Source: Salegentibacter agarivorans (GTDB lineage Bacteria > Bacteroidota > Bacteroidia > Flavobacteriales > Flavobacteriaceae). From it: a stretch of DNA of 64,000 nucleotides. Under the pieces are notes generated by a model that was not told the DNA's origin, ran no database searches, and saw only the letters and a list, made by a program, of their open reading frames with translations. Made by a program: the position numbers and the translations under genes. This document shows positions 8,137-15,917 of this stretch, in pieces (position 1 is the first letter of the stretch; each line of letters starts with the position of its first letter). Location: positions 35,678 to 99,677 of the forward strand of contig NZ_FOOH01000016.1 in NCBI RefSeq assembly GCF_900113135.1, in the 5' to 3' direction.

Positions 8137-8574
8137 ATGACTATCAAACAAATTGCAAATATTTTTCTCATCAGCTGTCTAATCAATGCTAGCGTTATGG
8201 CTCAGGCCGTAAAAGAAGAGAATAAATATGGAGAGCAGCTTTATTTTGTTGAGGGCAATACGCTAAAGCAAAAAGATAAATATGGAGAGGAGCTATTCTA
8301 CTGGAATGGCGAAGAAATTAAATTAAAGAATAAATACGGCAAAAGCCTTTATTATTTAGATGGCAACACGGTAAAGCTGGAAAATAAATATGGTGATCGT
8401 TTATACGAATTTGATGGATATTACATCCGGTACCGTGATAAGTACGGACCGAAAATCTGGTATTTAGATGGTAGAGTATTAAAACGAAAGGATAAATACG
8501 GCGAACCGGTTTATTATTTTGAAGGAATTCCAGATAGATGGGTACTGGTAGCTCTACTGGATCTTTCAAAATAA
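8137..8574 (+). CDS. Secreted protein of 18-residue KYG repeats
   Basis: The protein has 145 residues: a signal peptide (about 1-23, ending VMAQA), then five full and one partial repeat of about 18 residues with the pattern [ND]KYGxxLYYxxGxxxKxK. Each repeat looks like two or three beta strands, so a small solenoid or beta-meander is likely in the periplasm or outside the cell. The repeats are also clear at DNA level (54 bp, 8221-8526). It resembles the many bacterial tandem-beta repeat proteins. I do not recognise a named family or function. Confidence 0.65.
   Translation: MTIKQIANIFLISCLINASVMAQAVKEENKYGEQLYFVEGNTLKQKDKYGEELFYWNGEEIKLKNKYGKSLYYLDGNTVKLENKYGDRLYEFDGYYIRYRDKYGPKIWYLDGRVLKRKDKYGEPVYYFEGIPDRWVLVALLDLSK
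8221..8526 (+). repeat. 54-bp tandem coding repeats
   Basis: Units begin at 8221, 8275, 8329, 8383, 8437 and 8491 with AATAAATA(T/C)GG or GATAAATA(T/C)GG-like sequence. Each encodes one KYG repeat of the secreted protein. The copies have diverged at third positions, so the array is old but register-perfect. Confidence 0.75.
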
Positions 8575-8632
8575 ATGTATTCATATCATCTTGAGAAAGG
8601 CTTTGGTTAAGAATAGATAAATTAAAATTAGC

Positions 8633-8959
8633 ATGACAGAAATCATTTTAGATCGTGAATTTGAAAAATTTTATTGTCCAGTTACTGGTGAAATTGTGCT
8701 GCATCCAGAAGGATACCACACTCCTCCCAGCCTGCTCTTTATTTACGTAGAAGAGATCCAGGACTTTGAATACTGTAGTGGGAAATTGAAAGAAAAATTT
8801 CCTTTACACTTTAATGAGAACGGGGAAACAATTAACGGTGAATTCTTATATAAAACGATGAAGAGACACCTCCGGTGGGCCCAAGACAAACTTCTGATCA
8901 CCTATGGCACTATGGGATCAGCAACCTTATGCTTTGATATGGGGTATACCAAAAATTAA
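8633..8959 (+). CDS. YCPxTG-motif small protein, copy A (unknown function)
   Basis: This 108-residue protein is clearly paralogous to the product at 11022. Both begin MTE and share E-x-x-YCP[VI]TG-x-x-VL near residues 13-24, a central helix (KEKF…) and a terminal CFDMG. Two cysteines in conserved places may bind metal or form part of a fold. Size, duplication and location next to unknown genes are compatible with immunity proteins, but nothing proves that. Confidence 0.55.
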   Translation: MTEIILDREFEKFYCPVTGEIVLHPEGYHTPPSLLFIYVEEIQDFEYCSGKLKEKFPLHFNENGETINGEFLYKTMKRHLRWAQDKLLITYGTMGSATLCFDMGYTKN

Positions 8960-8995
8960 ATTCCTACGAGTTGGGTATTAATTAAAACGACACAC

Positions 8996-9021
8996 TTTGT
9001 CGCGCCCTCCTTTTATATTTG
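8996..9021 (+). promoter_or_regulatory. Bacteroidota-type promoter candidate
   Basis: TATATTTG at 9014-9021 matches the TAnnTTTG -7 box. A TTTG at 8996-8999 is 14 bases upstream, closer than the usual spacing for the -33 box, so the upstream match is uncertain. It would start a transcript with a leader of about 130 bases in front of the gene at 9157. Confidence 0.35.
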
Positions 9022-9102
9022 TTCTAGCAAAAAAGCAAAAGCTTATGATGATCTAACTTTTCGACCGGGAATGATTGTTTTGATTAATTTGATTTGTTAA
9101 CT

Positions 9103-9135
9103 AATACCCACTGATTCCGGGGTGGGTATTTTCTT
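9103..9135 (+). terminator. Terminator-like hairpin in the leader of the gene at 9157
   Basis: AATACCCAC (9103-9111) pairs perfectly with GTGGGTATT (9122-9130), and TTCTTATT follows. It is 20 bases in front of the next start codon, so it either ends a short RNA begun at the promoter near 9014, or attenuates the downstream gene. Confidence 0.5.
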
Positions 9136-9156
9136 ATTCTCATCTAAACTATACAT

Positions 9157-10197
9157 ATGGATCAGCTCTCATACCAAAACCATCTAATTGAACTCAAAAA
9201 ATTAGGGGTACGTACTGACAAAAAAATTGAGGTAATGTATTCAGATCTTTATCGCATCACTGAGAATATTTTTCATACCGAATGTTTGCTCCGTGAAGGA
9301 TATGAAGCTGAAGATTTCTTCCAGGATCCTAAATTCAGTAAACTGCGAGAACTTAAAAAGCATCTTGAAGAGGTAATGGAATGGATGTTCCCGAAAGGCC
9401 TTCCTGAGTGGCCAAGACGCTGCCAAAGTAGCTATGAGCGATTCCGAAATCCTTATCTCAGCGTTGATTTAGGTTCTAGATGGAATGGAATTCATTCCTC
9501 AGAACTATTTATCGCAGCTTTTAATATCCGTTGTGGAAAAACGGGAGAGCAATTCAGAAAAGATAGGGAATACGTTCTGGAGGAACTGGAGAAGAAGCAC
9601 TATTGCCTGTCTAATTTAAAAGATTATTGCAATAAAGATTCTGCCTTAATCCCTCCTATAGGCATAGCAGTTATGGAGCAAAAGATCCATTTTCCTAATG
9701 CCGGGAGAGTTTATGCTAGTGGAGTTTATAACGAAGAAGCTGCCTTTGAGGTTTGGAGAGAAAAATATCACGCGAAGTTTAAAAATTTCAGTAATAACCA
9801 CCTTCAGGCATTTTACAATAACCGGGTAGGAAGAGATAATAATAGCACTATATGGGAAGGGATCATCCAGGCATTACAAAACGAATTCCAAAACCGGGAG
9901 ATAGATATTTCTTCTATAATTATTGAAGAAAAACTTTCTATGAGTAAATGCGCGATCCTGGTCAGTGAAAAACTACATAGTATAGAAGAACTTCCAACTA
10001 AGATCATAGAACAAATGATCATGCTTTACAACCAGAAAAAAGCTCATGAAAAAAGCATTGTGAGTGACTGTAAAATTAAAGAGGGAAATATCCATTATTT
10101 GTCAGATTTCTCTGATGCATTTATTAATGGGAATCATCTTTTAAGCTTCTTCTCAGATTATTTAATAGGCTCTCCAAGGGCAAAGTTCAGACTTTAA
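9157..10197 (+). CDS. Hypothetical 346-residue protein
   Basis: I recognise no family. It is a soluble, mainly helical, charged protein without signal peptide or membrane segment. It lies between the two YCPxTG paralogues and is followed 15 bases later by another unknown gene, so the two form an operon behind a leader with a terminator-like hairpin. A Cys-containing segment (HYCLSNLKDYCNKD near 149-162) is the only conspicuous feature. Confidence 0.5.
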   Translation: MDQLSYQNHLIELKKLGVRTDKKIEVMYSDLYRITENIFHTECLLREGYEAEDFFQDPKFSKLRELKKHLEEVMEWMFPKGLPEWPRRCQSSYERFRNPYLSVDLGSRWNGIHSSELFIAAFNIRCGKTGEQFRKDREYVLEELEKKHYCLSNLKDYCNKDSALIPPIGIAVMEQKIHFPNAGRVYASGVYNEEAAFEVWREKYHAKFKNFSNNHLQAFYNNRVGRDNNSTIWEGIIQALQNEFQNREIDISSIIIEEKLSMSKCAILVSEKLHSIEELPTKIIEQMIMLYNQKKAHEKSIVSDCKIKEGNIHYLSDFSDAFINGNHLLSFFSDYLIGSPRAKFRL

Positions 10198-10212
10198 TAT
10201 AATTTATAAATA

Positions 10213-10590
10213 ATGGAGAACCCAGAGGAATACAAAAAGCTTACCCAGCCATTCAATTTGCTTGAAATAGATGCTGAGCATAAAACTATAACCCAGTTAT
10301 ACCAAGAGCTGAATTTTAGGGCGAGGGAAGAATACCTGGAGCATTGTTATAGAAGTAAAAAGAGTTATAACCGGGCTATGTTTACCCAAAGTATTTTCTA
10401 TAAAAGATTTATTTTTCTCAAGGTGCATTTACGTGAACTGAGTTATTGGCTTTACGAGAACAGGGAATCTATGCCCGAGGAATTACTTAAAGCGATGAAA
10501 GCAGCACCAGATTATCATAATCCCTGGGGAGTGAATATTAGAAAAAATCTATTCAGGAACTTGAAAATTTCAGAAAGGAAAAAGAAGTGA
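10213..10590 (+). CDS. Hypothetical 125-residue helical protein
   Basis: No family is recognised. The protein is rich in Tyr, Arg and Lys with long helices (…REEYLEHCYRSKKSYNRAMF…) and a basic tail. It is second in the operon with the 346-residue protein (gap 15 bases). Immediately after it, a GTG frame at 10587-10676 overlaps its stop codon and encodes 29 residues (VNNLEDEERNNSALYQIVRN…); I regard that as unproven. Confidence 0.45.
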   Translation: MENPEEYKKLTQPFNLLEIDAEHKTITQLYQELNFRAREEYLEHCYRSKKSYNRAMFTQSIFYKRFIFLKVHLRELSYWLYENRESMPEELLKAMKAAPDYHNPWGVNIRKNLFRNLKISERKKK

Positions 10591-10676
10591 ATAATCTTGA
10601 GGATGAAGAACGAAATAACTCAGCTCTATACCAAATTGTGAGAAACTGCCTTCCTATAATTTTTAAGCTTGGTTGA

Positions 10677-11021
10677 CAAATATAAGTAAGGTGACTTTAG
10701 GTGAGGATATGCATCCGCAGATTAAAGCTGAGTAATATTGAACCTCATTAATTAATACTGCAATGTTGAAGAAATTATGATAATTTATTAACATAAAATT
10801 ATGCTTTGTGAGAGAAAACTTATATTTTTGGAAGGTCCTCAAAATAGAGGTTCTTCTTTTGCCCCCTACACGAAAGAACTTTCAGCAACTTAACCAACTA
10901 AATATGAGAAATTCATTTCCAGGGGAACCACCTGCCTTAAATTTTCAATATTCTTTTTTCAGAGCACAGAGTTAAATACTCGTTCACAGAAACAACTCTA
11001 TAATTATTTAGAAATGCAGCT
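10677..11021. other. Intergenic region with promoter and 5' hairpin
   Basis: No gene is supported. TATTTTTG at 10823-10830 fits the TAnnTTTG box (TTTG 14 bases upstream at 10805-10808). Directly behind it, GAAGGTCCTC-aaaata-GAGGTTCTTC (10831-10856, two internal mismatches) would form a hairpin at the extreme 5' end of a transcript reading into the gene at 11022. Confidence 0.35.
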
Positions 11022-11345
11022 ATGACCGAAGTTGATTTAAAAACTGAATTAGAAAACCTTTACTGCCCTATAACAGGGCAACGGGTACTAGATCCAGGAC
11101 AGTTCAATCCATCCCCTGCAATGGTTTTTTTGTTTTTGCACTCTTACCGGCATTTTGAACATTTACAAGATGATATAAAGGAAAAATTCTCTGAAGAATT
11201 TGAAAACAAAGACAAACACGGAGAACTTTACCTGAAATTAACGGAAGAAGTGCTAAAGAATGAACCAAATCACCTCTGGTTCACCAGCGGTGGGCCGCCT
11301 TTTGGGTTTGTGAGTATGTGTTTTGATATGGGTCTCAAAACCTAA
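11022..11345 (+). CDS. YCPxTG-motif small protein, copy B (unknown function)
   Basis: This 107-residue paralogue of the product at 8633 has the same YCPITG-x-x-VL segment near the N-terminus and a CFDMG end. The middle differs considerably, so the duplication is old or the copies are under diversifying selection. It is monocistronic behind a promoter-like box and hairpin. The role is unknown. Confidence 0.55.
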   Translation: MTEVDLKTELENLYCPITGQRVLDPGQFNPSPAMVFLFLHSYRHFEHLQDDIKEKFSEEFENKDKHGELYLKLTEEVLKNEPNHLWFTSGGPPFGFVSMCFDMGLKT

Positions 11346-11702
11346 AAAACCATTTAATACTTACTAATTTAACACTTTTTTTGATTATCAATTTTAAAAA
11401 AGCTATGTTTGAAATATCAGAAATTTCTATCTTTTGCCCTACCAGAAGACGGACCAAACTAATCTGCCTTCATGGGATCTTCTGTTTTAAATAAAGTCAA
11501 TAGAGTATTAAAAACTATTGCATATCATATAGCCTTAGTCTGTCTTTATACCATTTCCTACCGGAAAAAAAAATCCAAAAAGTTACACATAGGAGCTAAA
11601 AATTCGAAGAACGGGTTTCTCAAATTGTCGATCACTCTAACCAACCCATATAGAAGAATTACTCCCCAATTAATTTCAATTAACCTTAACCAATAAATTA
11701 TT
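11346..11702. other. Intergenic region before the TerB operon
   Basis: A 74-codon basic frame (11472-11696) has no family-like features and I do not support it as a gene. A run of T near 11377 may terminate the preceding gene. The upstream control of the TerB operon must lie here, but no clear box is visible. Confidence 0.3.
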
Positions 11703-12104
11703 ATGGAAAAAACCAGTATTCCCTTACAATTGAAAAGCCATTTTTTAAGACTATATCAAATAGCCTTATCTGACGAAAATTTTAACCATATGGAAATGCA
11801 ACTTTTATATCATTTTGCAGAAGAAAGAGGCATTCCAAAAAGTGAGCTTGATTCTATTTTAACTGGAGCAATTGGTGAAGTAACAATTCCAGATAGCATT
11901 GAAGAAAGAATTGAATACTTATATGATTTTGCACAAATGATATGGGCTGATGAGAAAATTACAGAAGATGAAATGACAGCCTTTAAAAAGTATTGCAAAA
12001 AATTTGAGTTCCTTGATGAAAATGTAGAAGAATTAACAACTTACCTACTCGAAAAAGCCAAGCAGGGAACTCCCAAATCGCAAATTTTACAGGAACTTAA
12101 TTAA
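11703..12104 (+). CDS. TerB-like helical domain protein
   Basis: The protein has 133 residues and is all helical. YLYDFAQMIWADEKITEDEM near 79-98, with the acidic D-x-x-I-x-x-x-E pattern, matches the TerB/DjlA-like fold (the tellurite-resistance and stress family), and an equivalent N-terminal half has LSDENFNHMEMQLL. TerB proteins bind metals and in bioinformatic work are linked to membrane-associated stress and phage-response complexes with vWA proteins. That partner pattern is seen here: the next genes encode a coiled-coil membrane protein (9-base gap) and a vWA lipoprotein. It is not a TerB orthologue of the classical ter operon. Confidence 0.65.
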   Translation: MEKTSIPLQLKSHFLRLYQIALSDENFNHMEMQLLYHFAEERGIPKSELDSILTGAIGEVTIPDSIEERIEYLYDFAQMIWADEKITEDEMTAFKKYCKKFEFLDENVEELTTYLLEKAKQGTPKSQILQELN

Positions 12105-12113
12105 TTTGACCCA

Positions 12114-13373
12114 ATGACTAACCTAAAAAATCTCACCGTTTTAAAGAATACCAAGCAATCATCGGAACCTTCTTCCAAAGGCTCTAACGATTACATGTCC
12201 TACCATAATCAAGGATTTGGAGCATCTAAAGGAGCCCAGGGAAACATCAATAACCTAAAAGCTTCATTAAATGCCCTATTTCAGTCCTATGAGAGAAAAT
12301 GCAAGGAAGGCGAAGAGGAGCAGGTAAAATTAAAACAGCCTTATCTAACTGAAAAAAAAGGTAAAACCACGGCTCTAAATACTAAATACGAAGATCTAGG
12401 AAAACTTGAAGGGCAGGAAGAGGTTCTAGAAGAGCGAATTGAAAAATTAAAACAGGATAAAATTGATGTTAAAAGAGACCCTGAAAAATATGGCGTAGAA
12501 GTAGATTCCAAGGCAAGTGCAAAATTCTGGATAGGTCTTGCTTTGATCATCCCGCTTACCCTCTATATTTTTATATTTTATATTTCCACTTCCTTTTCAG
12601 GGTTTTTCAGAACATTCGACCCGTCGACAGATTTGTTTGGAGGAATGTTCTACCCAAAAGCACTCACCGAAGCTTGGGAAGCAGGAATACTTGAATTTGG
12701 ATTCGTTATTTTCATTCCATTCGTATTTTTTGGATTAGGATACCTAATTCACATGTTTCAACAGAAAAACGGATTTTTAAATTATTTTAAAATAGGAATG
12801 TTGTTCGTTGTGACCTTTTTATTCGATGCTATCCTGGCCTACTTAATAGAAGAAAAACTCTACGATCTAAATAAGTCATTAACTGATCCACCTTTTTCTG
12901 TATCTTATGCCCTTGAAAGTCCAGGTTTCTGGGTAATCATCTTTGCAGGATTTATTTCTTACATCATATGGGGATTAGTCTTTGATTTCATCATGCATGA
13001 ACATTCTGATAGGGACAAGATTAAGAAGCAAATTGCCGCCTTTAACAAAGAAATAAAAAACCTTAAGGAGAAAATAGAAAAAATAAAAATCCAAATTGAA
13101 GTTGTAAAAGAGGATATTAAAAACCTGGAAGTACGAATCAGCGAACTAGATTCGATAATTGAAGGTTTCATTTTTCCTATTAAAGATTATAAATATTTAG
13201 CTTCTAAATACCTCGAAGGATGGATGTATTATATATCCTCTGAATTACCATTAGGTAAAAGCCAAAAAGACAAACTTTTGGAAGAATGCCATTTAGCGTA
13301 TGACAAACACCTTCAGGAAAACGATCTTGACGGATTTACCAGCCAAAACCAAATATTTAAAAAATCATCATGA
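12114..13373 (+). CDS. Membrane protein with coiled coils, TerB operon
   Basis: The protein has 419 residues. A Ser/Gly-rich N-terminus is followed by a charged coiled coil at about 60-125, four membrane segments at about 138-158, 192-213, 226-244 and 271-293, and a second long coiled coil at about 300-350 before a globular C-terminus. I know no named family. The layout suggests an inner-membrane scaffold with both ends in the cytoplasm. Its stop overlaps the start of the vWA lipoprotein gene (ATGA), so the stoichiometry of the two is probably linked by translational coupling. Confidence 0.6.
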   Translation: MTNLKNLTVLKNTKQSSEPSSKGSNDYMSYHNQGFGASKGAQGNINNLKASLNALFQSYERKCKEGEEEQVKLKQPYLTEKKGKTTALNTKYEDLGKLEGQEEVLEERIEKLKQDKIDVKRDPEKYGVEVDSKASAKFWIGLALIIPLTLYIFIFYISTSFSGFFRTFDPSTDLFGGMFYPKALTEAWEAGILEFGFVIFIPFVFFGLGYLIHMFQQKNGFLNYFKIGMLFVVTFLFDAILAYLIEEKLYDLNKSLTDPPFSVSYALESPGFWVIIFAGFISYIIWGLVFDFIMHEHSDRDKIKKQIAAFNKEIKNLKEKIEKIKIQIEVVKEDIKNLEVRISELDSIIEGFIFPIKDYKYLASKYLEGWMYYISSELPLGKSQKDKLLEECHLAYDKHLQENDLDGFTSQNQIFKKSS

Positions 13374-14314
13374 GAAAAATGAGAAATTTTAATCAACTTA
13401 TCATAGCTCTGGCCATAATTGTTTTTTCCAGCTGCAAGAATGATAATCAAACTAAAAGTACAGAAGAGGTTGCCAGTGCAGCCGTAAACAATTCAAGTCC
13501 AGATTGTCCTGCTTACCTGGCAAAGGAAAAGCAAAACAATTTAAATATAAGTGTTTTACTCGACCTATCAGATAGGATCGAAGCTCATAAAACCATTTCG
13601 AAAGATACAGCCTACTTAAAAAGCCTGGCAGGGGCATTCCTTCAACATATCAATGGTAAGAAATCAATCTTGCTTGAAGACCGTATGCAACTCTTTTTCA
13701 ACCCGGAACCTTCCAGCAGCAAGATCAATGAAATTGCGGACAGATTAAATATCGTTTTTACTAAAGATGCGTCAGTTAATCTCATTGATGAAACTAAAGA
13801 TTTATATAGTGAAGAACCCATTAAACTTTATGAATTGGCTCAGGCAGATGCCAATGGCGAAAAAAGTAATTACCCGGGTTCAGATATCTGGCGATTTTTC
13901 AAGGACAACGTTCGCGATTATAGTGTAGATGACTGCCATAGAAATATCCTTGTGATTTTAACCGATGGATATATGTATTATGACAAAACCCAGATGACAG
14001 AAGGTAATCGCACTTCATATCTTACCCCTAACAGTCTTGCCAGGCTTAAATTGAGAAAAAGTTCCTGGAAAGCCGAAATGGAAGAAAAAGATCTAGGCTT
14101 TATTCCTGCAAACCAAAACCTTGAAGATCTGGAAGTATTGGTACTAGGTATCAACTCTTTAAATGATGAGAACCCTTATGCGCCAGATATTATCGAAGCA
14201 TACTGGAGCAAATGGTTCGAAGAAATGGGAATCTCAAAAGACCGATACAAAATAAAACAGGCCGTAATCCCATCTAACATGGAAAAGGTTATTTCTGATT
14301 TTATCTTAGGCTAA
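13370..14314 (+). CDS. vWA-like domain lipoprotein
   Basis: The protein has 314 residues. A signal peptide ends in a lipobox (VFSSC, Cys22). SVLLDLSDRI, with Asp65 and Ser67, replaces the DxSxS MIDAS loop, and ILVILTDG at 193-200 supplies the later metal-binding Asp, so a von Willebrand A fold is likely, with one MIDAS serine replaced by Asp. As a periplasm-facing lipoprotein it is compartmentally separate from the cytoplasmic TerB protein, and the membrane coiled-coil protein could bridge them. It overlaps the preceding gene by four bases. vWA is my best reading, not certain. Confidence 0.6.
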   Translation: MRKMRNFNQLIIALAIIVFSSCKNDNQTKSTEEVASAAVNNSSPDCPAYLAKEKQNNLNISVLLDLSDRIEAHKTISKDTAYLKSLAGAFLQHINGKKSILLEDRMQLFFNPEPSSSKINEIADRLNIVFTKDASVNLIDETKDLYSEEPIKLYELAQADANGEKSNYPGSDIWRFFKDNVRDYSVDDCHRNILVILTDGYMYYDKTQMTEGNRTSYLTPNSLARLKLRKSSWKAEMEEKDLGFIPANQNLEDLEVLVLGINSLNDENPYAPDIIEAYWSKWFEEMGISKDRYKIKQAVIPSNMEKVISDFILG

Positions 14315-14320
14315 AATGTA

Positions 14321-15019
14321 ATGCTTATAAAATTGAATCAATCAAAATTCTGCATATTTCTAATTCTGATTCCTTTAATAATATCAGCTCAATCATTTCC
14401 GGATTCCGGAGATGACGTTGGTAGTCTTATTCCCGATGGCTACAAATTAAAGGATGTGGTCTTTGGCGATTTAAATGCGAACTCAAAGGATGATCTGGTA
14501 ATTGTAATTAGGAATAATAGCACCAGGAAAAAGTCAGTTGCGATATATCTTCACGATGATTCAGAATGGAAGTTAGAAACTGAATCTGCAGATTTCTTTT
14601 ATTTAGAGCAAGCTGATATTTTTGTACCGGAAACCACTAAATATGAAGATTTCAATGACAGGGTAAGATATGAAGAGTATGTTAATTTGAAAATTGAAAA
14701 CGCTGTGATTTCCATATATACGGGCGATGGATATGGTAATTGGATTGAAACAAAATTTAGAAAAAATAAACATGTCCGATACACCCTGATAGGTTTAACC
14801 GTAGGCAGCTATCATAGAAATAAACAAACAGAGACAAGCATCAATTATCTCACAAAGAAAGCGCAGATAAAAACTGAGTTGATTGGGGAAGGCCTTGAAG
14901 GGAATACAGACACCTGGTATAAAACTGAATACTCAGATCCGCCTTATTTTGAGGAATTTTCAATTGGAAAAATTTTGGATGATTGGAAATCCTATGAGTA
15001 TGAAAAAATCAGTTTTTAG
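14321..15019 (+). CDS. Secreted protein with FG-GAP/VCBS-like calcium loop
   Basis: The protein has 232 residues. A signal peptide ends LIISAQS. Near residues 49-59, GDLNANSKDDLVIVI has the D-x-N-x-x-x-x-D-D pattern of FG-GAP/VCBS repeats that bind calcium. Only one such repeat is clear. It starts six bases after the vWA lipoprotein gene and is probably the fourth gene of the TerB operon, giving it a periplasmic or surface partner for the vWA domain. It could instead be unlinked cargo. Confidence 0.5.
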   Translation: MLIKLNQSKFCIFLILIPLIISAQSFPDSGDDVGSLIPDGYKLKDVVFGDLNANSKDDLVIVIRNNSTRKKSVAIYLHDDSEWKLETESADFFYLEQADIFVPETTKYEDFNDRVRYEEYVNLKIENAVISIYTGDGYGNWIETKFRKNKHVRYTLIGLTVGSYHRNKQTETSINYLTKKAQIKTELIGEGLEGNTDTWYKTEYSDPPYFEEFSIGKILDDWKSYEYEKISF

Positions 15020-15061
15020 TTAGCAATTCTCCTTCCTCTCAATTATAAACCTGAATGTAAA

Positions 15062-15868
15062 ATGAATAAAAGCATCAAGAATTTTTTAAAGACCATCAGC
15101 GCCGGCTCCAGACATTCAGGAAAAAGCAAAACAAAAAAGAGCAACGGGAAAAGAAGGTCTTCAAAAAGACTGAGTCCTATTACCAAGGAGAAAATTTTGG
15201 AAGACATACAAGAGGCTATAAAGAAAAATGGCTGTAAAAGTATTACGGTAGGTGGTTTTTTCAGGGCTTTTGGTTATAAAAGAAGAGGGACTAAAAATAC
15301 CGAAGAAATAATTCAGTTTTTGAATAAAAACAAACTTCATTCCTATCCTCCACTAACTAAACAGCTCACCTGGAATTCTAAAATCGAAATCTATAGTTTC
15401 CCAGTGAAATCCAATGGAGTTTTTACAAAGAATGAAAAGAAACTTCAGAAATTATTAGATGAAAAAGGTCACTTACAGAAACTAAGCCTTTACAACGTTA
15501 TTCCTGAACACAGCCCGGACCGAACCCGGGACCGAATGGATTTTTTTGCCAGGGATAACGGGCGAAATGTTGTAGTAGAGGTGAAATTAAAAGGAGGTGG
15601 AAAAAAAGCAGTAGAACAGGTTTTAAGGTACGCTGGAATGTTGAAGCAAGAGGATCCTAAAACAGAGATCAGGAAAATACTTATAACCGGTATTCAGGAC
15701 CAGCATACTGCTAAGGCAATCCACGGTATGACCAATTTTGAAAGAGATGGTTTTGAGTGGTACTTGTACTCCTATAATAAAGAAACCGAAGAAATAGATT
15801 TTGAAAAAGTGAATTACAGCAGTTTATTCTCGGTATTCAGCAGCAACAACGGAAACGACATTATTTGA
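15062..15868 (+). CDS. NucS/DUF91-like PD-(D/E)XK nuclease
   Basis: The protein has 268 residues. A very basic N-terminus (1-40, Lys/Ser/Arg rich) suggests DNA or RNA binding, followed by a winged-helix-like part. The C-terminal half has MDFFARDNGRNVVVEVKLKG then AVEQVLRYAG, the D…ExK…Q-x-x-x-Y signature of the NucS C-terminal nuclease. All the catalytic residues that I can place are present. It directly precedes a coiled-coil gene and the type I RM operon, so a defence role is plausible. NucS itself repairs mismatches in other phyla; this protein has a different N-terminal part. Confidence 0.65.
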   Translation: MNKSIKNFLKTISAGSRHSGKSKTKKSNGKRRSSKRLSPITKEKILEDIQEAIKKNGCKSITVGGFFRAFGYKRRGTKNTEEIIQFLNKNKLHSYPPLTKQLTWNSKIEIYSFPVKSNGVFTKNEKKLQKLLDEKGHLQKLSLYNVIPEHSPDRTRDRMDFFARDNGRNVVVEVKLKGGGKKAVEQVLRYAGMLKQEDPKTEIRKILITGIQDQHTAKAIHGMTNFERDGFEWYLYSYNKETEEIDFEKVNYSSLFSVFSSNNGNDII

Positions 15869-15917
15869 CGTCCTCTCGTCTTATCATTGAACTTCTATAA
15901 AATCAAAAAAGAAAAAA

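Noticed and set aside
8221..8526. CRISPR array (54-bp periodicity)
   Set aside because: The units are contiguous, coding and third-position variable, with no spacers. They are protein repeats.
11472..11696. 74-codon basic frame before the TerB gene
   Set aside because: Composition typical of chance AT-rich translation and no support from neighbours.
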